NCBI GenBank assembly: GCA_964370635.1
Contig: CAYJJU010000003.1
Coordinates: 62,001 to 126,000, forward strand
DNA from: SIG603 sp964370635
GTDB taxonomy: Bacteria; Bacillota; Clostridia; Oscillospirales; Acutalibacteraceae
Direction: 5' to 3'
Length of the DNA stretch: 64,000 bases
Part shown: positions 61,131 through 64,000 of the stretch, piece after piece
Layout of the letters: every line of letters starts with the position of its first letter
Position numbering within the stretch: position 1 is the first letter of the stretch
The notes under the pieces: generated by a model
Told to the model about the DNA's origin: nothing
The model's input: only the letters and a program-made list of their open reading frames with translations
Databases searched by the model: none
Position numbers and translations under genes: made by a program

Positions 61131-62270
61131 ATGAAAAAAATATTAGCACTAATTATGGCACTATGCCTATTTACAACAGTGTTTACAGCATGTTCAAATA
61201 GCCCAGCAAGCAGCGACGAGAGCGGTTCTACATCAGAATCTACATCGACTGACGACTCAGAAAGTGAAGAAACAACTGAGAGCGAAGACACAGCGGCAGG
61301 CGACACACTAACAATCTATACATGGGAAGGCATGTACCCCCCTGAGGTTTTAGAAGGTTTTGAAACAGAAACAGGCATTAAAGTTAACTATGTAAACTTT
61401 GATACAGGTGAAACAATGCTTTCAAAACTTCAAGCGGCAGACGGCGGCGACTATGACCTTGTTATAGTTGATGACTATATCATAGAAATGGTTATAGCAG
61501 AAGGCCTTGCACAAGAGCTTGATACATCAAAAATCACAAACATAGGAAACGTAAACCCACTTTACCAAGGTGCTTTCTTTGACCCAGAGGACAAATACTC
61601 GGTACCTTACGGTGCAGGCGTTCAAACTATAGTTTATAATCCTGCCCTAGTTGATATTGAAGTTACAGGATATGCAGACCTATGGGACGAAGCATTTGTA
61701 GACAATGTTGGCATTACATCTAACTACCGTGTTATGAACGGCATGGCGCTTAAAACTATGGGCGAGAGCTACAACACAGAAGACATTGCAACAATTGAAG
61801 CGGCAGGCGATAAGCTTTTAGAGCTTGCTCCAAACATCAGACTAATTAAAGACGACAACATCCAAGAAGACCTAGTTTCAGGTGAAATTGCGGCGGCTGT
61901 CATGTACACATCACAAGTAACAATGGCAAAACGTGCCGACCCAACACTTGAAGTAGTTTACCCAGAAGAGGGCATAGGCTTTGGTATCGTTGGACAATTT
62001 ATTCCAAGCAATGCACCAAATTCAGAAGCGGCTCACATGTTTATCGACTATCTTCTAAGACCTGAAGTTGCGGCGCAAAGCTTTGAGGAGTACGGATACT
62101 ACTGCACAACTTTAGCGGCAGAAGAGTTCATCTCAGAAGAATTCAAATCTTTCCTAACTCTACCTGAAGAAATTTCTTTAGACAACATGGAAATGATTCA
62201 AAATATTTCTGCAGAAGCAAACGATGCACACAACGTGGCATGGACAGAATTTAGAAACGCAGCAGAATAA
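61131..62270 (+). CDS. potD: Spermidine/putrescine-binding lipoprotein PotD
   Basis: A 379-residue lipoprotein with lipidated Cys21 (VFTAC), an acidic Ser/Glu linker, and the PotD fold (LTIYTWEGMYPPEVLEGFE, YDLVIVDDYIIEMV, YSVPYGAGVQTIVYNP). Start 61131 is preferred to ATG 61122, which abuts AAAGGATG. Separated from potC by 82 bp with a small TAAAGC/GCTTTA hairpin. Followed by a strong terminator. Confidence 0.92.
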   Translation: MKKILALIMALCLFTTVFTACSNSPASSDESGSTSESTSTDDSESEETTESEDTAAGDTLTIYTWEGMYPPEVLEGFETETGIKVNYVNFDTGETMLSKLQAADGGDYDLVIVDDYIIEMVIAEGLAQELDTSKITNIGNVNPLYQGAFFDPEDKYSVPYGAGVQTIVYNPALVDIEVTGYADLWDEAFVDNVGITSNYRVMNGMALKTMGESYNTEDIATIEAAGDKLLELAPNIRLIKDDNIQEDLVSGEIAAAVMYTSQVTMAKRADPTLEVVYPEEGIGFGIVGQFIPSNAPNSEAAHMFIDYLLRPEVAAQSFEEYGYYCTTLAAEEFISEEFKSFLTLPEEISLDNMEMIQNISAEANDAHNVAWTEFRNAAE

Positions 62271-62276
62271 AATATA

Positions 62277-62310
62277 AAAATCCACCCTTTTTGTGAAGGG
62301 TGGATTTTTT
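62277..62310 (+). terminator. Terminator of the pot operon
   Basis: A 13-bp stem AAAATCCACCCTT/AAGGGTGGATTTT followed by TT. Symmetric, so it could act on both strands. Confidence 0.88.
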
Positions 62311-62352
62311 AACTTTCGAAGTACCCATGTGGAAAAAACTCTTCTAAGGCAA

Positions 62353-62432
62353 AAGATTTCGTTTTCTGCGGAAAACGCCTTAGGGCTCAGCCCTAAGAAC
62401 CCGAAATTTTTTGAAAAAAATTTAGTAAAACT
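62353..62432. repeat. Cluster of inverted repeats, possible dispersed intergenic element
   Basis: Three hairpins in about 80 bp: AAGGC...GTTTTC-TGCG-GAAAAC...GCCTT (62356-62391), CTTAGGG-CTCAG-CCCTAAG, and AAATTTTTT-G-AAAAAAATTT. No reading frame. It resembles short structured repeats seen between genes in Clostridia, but copies elsewhere cannot be checked here. Confidence 0.45.
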
Positions 62433-62437
62433 TTAAA

Positions 62438-63292
62438 TTAAGCCCATTCTATGCCTGTGAACTTTTTAAAGTTTTCCATGCTTAGTTTAACGCTTTCCAT
62501 AGGAGTAAGCTGTGTGAAGTCTTGCTCTAGGATTATGTACTGCGCACCAATTTCGTTTGCAGTGTCGATGATTTTTTGAATAGGCATAATTCCTGTGCCA
62601 ATTTCGCAGAAATCTTCGGGTTTCATGCTGCCAAAAGCTTGCTCACGTGTGATGAATTTATCGGGGTCTAAATCTTCTATCACGTTAATCTTAGAACTTG
62701 TTGTCTTTGAAAAATCTTTTTGATGCACAAGTTTTATACGGCTGCCCATGTCTTTTAGCACTTCAACAGGGTCGGCGCCGCCACGCATTGCCCAGAAAGT
62801 ATCTAGCTCAAAGCCTACATATTCGGGGTTTGTGTTCTCCATTATGTGGTATAAAACATATTTTCCATCAACTTTTTGGAACTCGTGTGCGTGGTTATGT
62901 ACTATGAACATCATGCCCTCTTTTGCACATTCCTTACCAACTTTGTTATAATACTCACATCTTTCTAATAGATGCTCAAAGCTCTCGTAAAAATCGGCCG
63001 ATTGACCTATAAAATTGTTGCCTATAGATTTATTAAATGCGATAATGTCGGGCAAAGTTTCGTCTGTAATTGGTCTGTAGTGACCGCCTATAACCTTAGA
63101 TCCAAAAGGAGCAAGCGTTGAGAGCAAATCGTCTGCCTTAACACCAAAGCCTATGCCGGGTGTTTCGTCAACTTTTGCGTTTGCAGCTTCCAAATATTTG
63201 TACCCCATATCGGCAAGCGCTTTGATTGTAGCAATGGGGTCCTCTAGCATGTTGTCGCGAACTGAATATAATTGAATTCCAACTTTTAACAT
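62438..63292 (-). CDS. Sugar phosphate isomerase/epimerase (AP endonuclease family 2 TIM barrel)
   Basis: A 284-residue TIM-barrel protein of the xylose-isomerase-like group. It starts VGIQLYSVRDNMLEDPIATI; the metal-ligand regions are visible (IVHNHAHEFQK, GFELDTFWAMRGG, LVHQKDF, ILEQDF). No signal peptide, so cytoplasmic. Ribosome binding site AAGGAG. Substrate unknown; inositol or other sugar intermediates are handled by relatives. It is a single gene with its own promoter, after enolase on the same strand. Confidence 0.88.
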   Translation of the reverse strand: MLKVGIQLYSVRDNMLEDPIATIKALADMGYKYLEAANAKVDETPGIGFGVKADDLLSTLAPFGSKVIGGHYRPITDETLPDIIAFNKSIGNNFIGQSADFYESFEHLLERCEYYNKVGKECAKEGMMFIVHNHAHEFQKVDGKYVLYHIMENTNPEYVGFELDTFWAMRGGADPVEVLKDMGSRIKLVHQKDFSKTTSSKINVIEDLDPDKFITREQAFGSMKPEDFCEIGTGIMPIQKIIDTANEIGAQYIILEQDFTQLTPMESVKLSMENFKKFTGIEWA

Positions 63293-63323
63293 TTTGATTT
63301 CTCCTTAAATATAATTTTCTACA

Positions 63324-63352
63324 ATTATATCATTAAAAAACAATAAATTCAA
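63324..63352 (-). promoter_or_regulatory. Promoter of the isomerase/epimerase gene
   Basis: TTGAAT, 17 bp, TATAAT on the minus strand, 31 bp before the start codon. Confidence 0.8.
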
Positions 63353-63399
63353 TATGCAAATCATAATATTTTTTATTTAATTACTATAAATAAATTCAG

Positions 63400-63435
63400 T
63401 TTTGGGCGCAGACCTTAAGTGCTTTGCGCCCAAAA
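63400..63435. terminator. Hairpin after the enolase gene, probable terminator
   Basis: An 11-bp stem TTTTGGGCGCA/TGCGCCCAAAA 14 bp after the enolase stop. The T tract on the exit side is weak, but the stem itself is GC-rich and begins with an A/T run. Confidence 0.6.
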
Positions 63436-63448
63436 TTCTAAACTCTTT

Positions 63449-64000
63449 TTAACCACAGTACTCCATTATTCTCAGTAGCCTGTTGTATTTTGACAGCCTT
63501 TCGCTTCGGCAAGGTGCTCCTGTTTTTATTTGTCCTGAGTTCACAGCAACTGCTAGGTCGGCAATGAACGTGTCCTCTGTCTCGCCGGAGCGGTGTGAAA
63601 TTATACTGCGATAGCCCAAGCTCTTTGCCGTGATTATAGTTTCCAGGGTTTCGCTTACCGTGCCTATTTGATTAGGCTTAATTAAAATCGCATTCGCGGC
63701 GGATTTCTGTGCGCCATATTCAAGCCTTTCCTTGTTTGTAACAAATAAATCGTCTCCAACTATCTGCACTTTCTTTCCAAGCTCGCCCGTTAGAAGGCTA
63801 AATCCGTCGAAGTCCTCCTCGCCTAGAGGGTCTTCGATAGAGCAGATAGGGTAGTTTGTTGCGAGGTTTTTAAAATAGTCTATCATTTGAGTCGTGGTGA
63901 AATTTATTTTTCGTTTTGGTAAATAATATCCATCGCCCTTTACCCACTCCGTTGCGGCGGCATCGAGGGCTATTTTTATATAATTTGTGTCATATCCACT
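63449..64000 (-). CDS. eno: Enolase, C-terminal 183 residues (5' end beyond window)
   Basis: Converts 2-phosphoglycerate to phosphoenolpyruvate in glycolysis. The open frame continues to the window edge. Recognisable catalytic elements are SIED (metal ligand Glu), VGDDLFVTN (metal ligand Asp), LIKPNQIGT (catalytic Lys), SHRSGETED (phosphate binding) and IKTG (Lys). Some positions differ from common enolases: SIEDPLGEEDFDGF instead of SIEDGLAEDDWDGW, and GAPCRSERLSKYN. It may be a divergent or second enolase. Confidence 0.93.
   Translation of the reverse strand, partial: SGYDTNYIKIALDAAATEWVKGDGYYLPKRKINFTTTQMIDYFKNLATNYPICSIEDPLGEEDFDGFSLLTGELGKKVQIVGDDLFVTNKERLEYGAQKSAANAILIKPNQIGTVSETLETIITAKSLGYRSIISHRSGETEDTFIADLAVAVNSGQIKTGAPCRSERLSKYNRLLRIMEYCG

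Overview
The window looks like a piece of chromosome from a low-GC Gram-positive anaerobe, most likely a gut Clostridia (Bacillota). Supporting signs are AT-rich sequence, strong GGAGG-type ribosome binding sites, TTG and GTG starts, YesN/YesM-type two-component pairs, lipobox-bearing solute-binding proteins, and sugar genes suited to host glycans. No species is claimed. Most of the window is ordinary, well-formed operons of carbohydrate uptake and signalling. One short stretch (about 16.1-17.8 kb) is clearly accessory.

Layout. 1-4.7 kb: L-fucose catabolism (aldolase, isomerase, FGGY kinase) on the minus strand, divergent from an AraC regulator. 4.9-16.1 kb: a YesN/YesM pair, a complete peptide-type ABC transporter (binding protein, two permeases, two ATPases) and two cytoplasmic formylglycine-type sulfatases, which reads as uptake of a sulfated compound followed by desulfation inside the cell. 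16.1-17.8 kb: a truncated VirD4/TraG conjugation gene and a HEPN-type Abi_2 gene lying between 92-bp direct repeats, with structured sequence beside it. 17.8-18.1 kb: a tRNA operon (Gly, Arg, His, Gln) with its own promoter. 18.4-19.7 kb: an MFS transporter.

20.0-31.6 kb: a second peptide-type ABC transporter with a very large binding protein, a GH65-like enzyme and a second YesM/YesN pair. 31.6-39.0 kb: a five-gene minus-strand operon (lipoprotein, two membrane proteins, ABC ATPase, membrane-anchored CARDB-like protein) preceded by an OmpR-type response regulator and histidine kinase. Both promoter regions share 11-bp-spaced TTAC direct repeats, which suggests one regulon. 39.1-46.4 kb: a sugar ABC transporter (binding protein and two permeases, no ATPase, one permease with a large extra loop) divergent from a third two-component pair. 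46.4-50.2 kb: a ferredoxin-like protein divergent from a Crp/Fnr regulator, then an aldo/keto reductase and SDR divergent from an HxlR regulator.

50.3-53.9 kb: a solute-binding lipoprotein with a membrane-bound protein carrying a degenerate GGDEF and an intact EAL domain. 54.2 kb: initiator tRNA-Met. 54.5-58.1 kb: a CapD/WbpM-type sugar dehydratase, a small membrane protein and the GTPase HflX. 58.2-62.3 kb: the spermidine/putrescine transporter potABCD. 62.4-64.0 kb: a TIM-barrel sugar isomerase/epimerase and the C-terminal part of an enolase that runs off the window.

The best candidate for something under-described is the repeat-flanked Abi_2 cassette with its adjacent hairpins. Next are the lipoprotein/ABC/CARDB operon with its predicted response-regulator sites, the cytoplasmic sulfatase module, and the binding-protein plus c-di-GMP pair. 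All names rest on reading the sequence only; no database search was possible.
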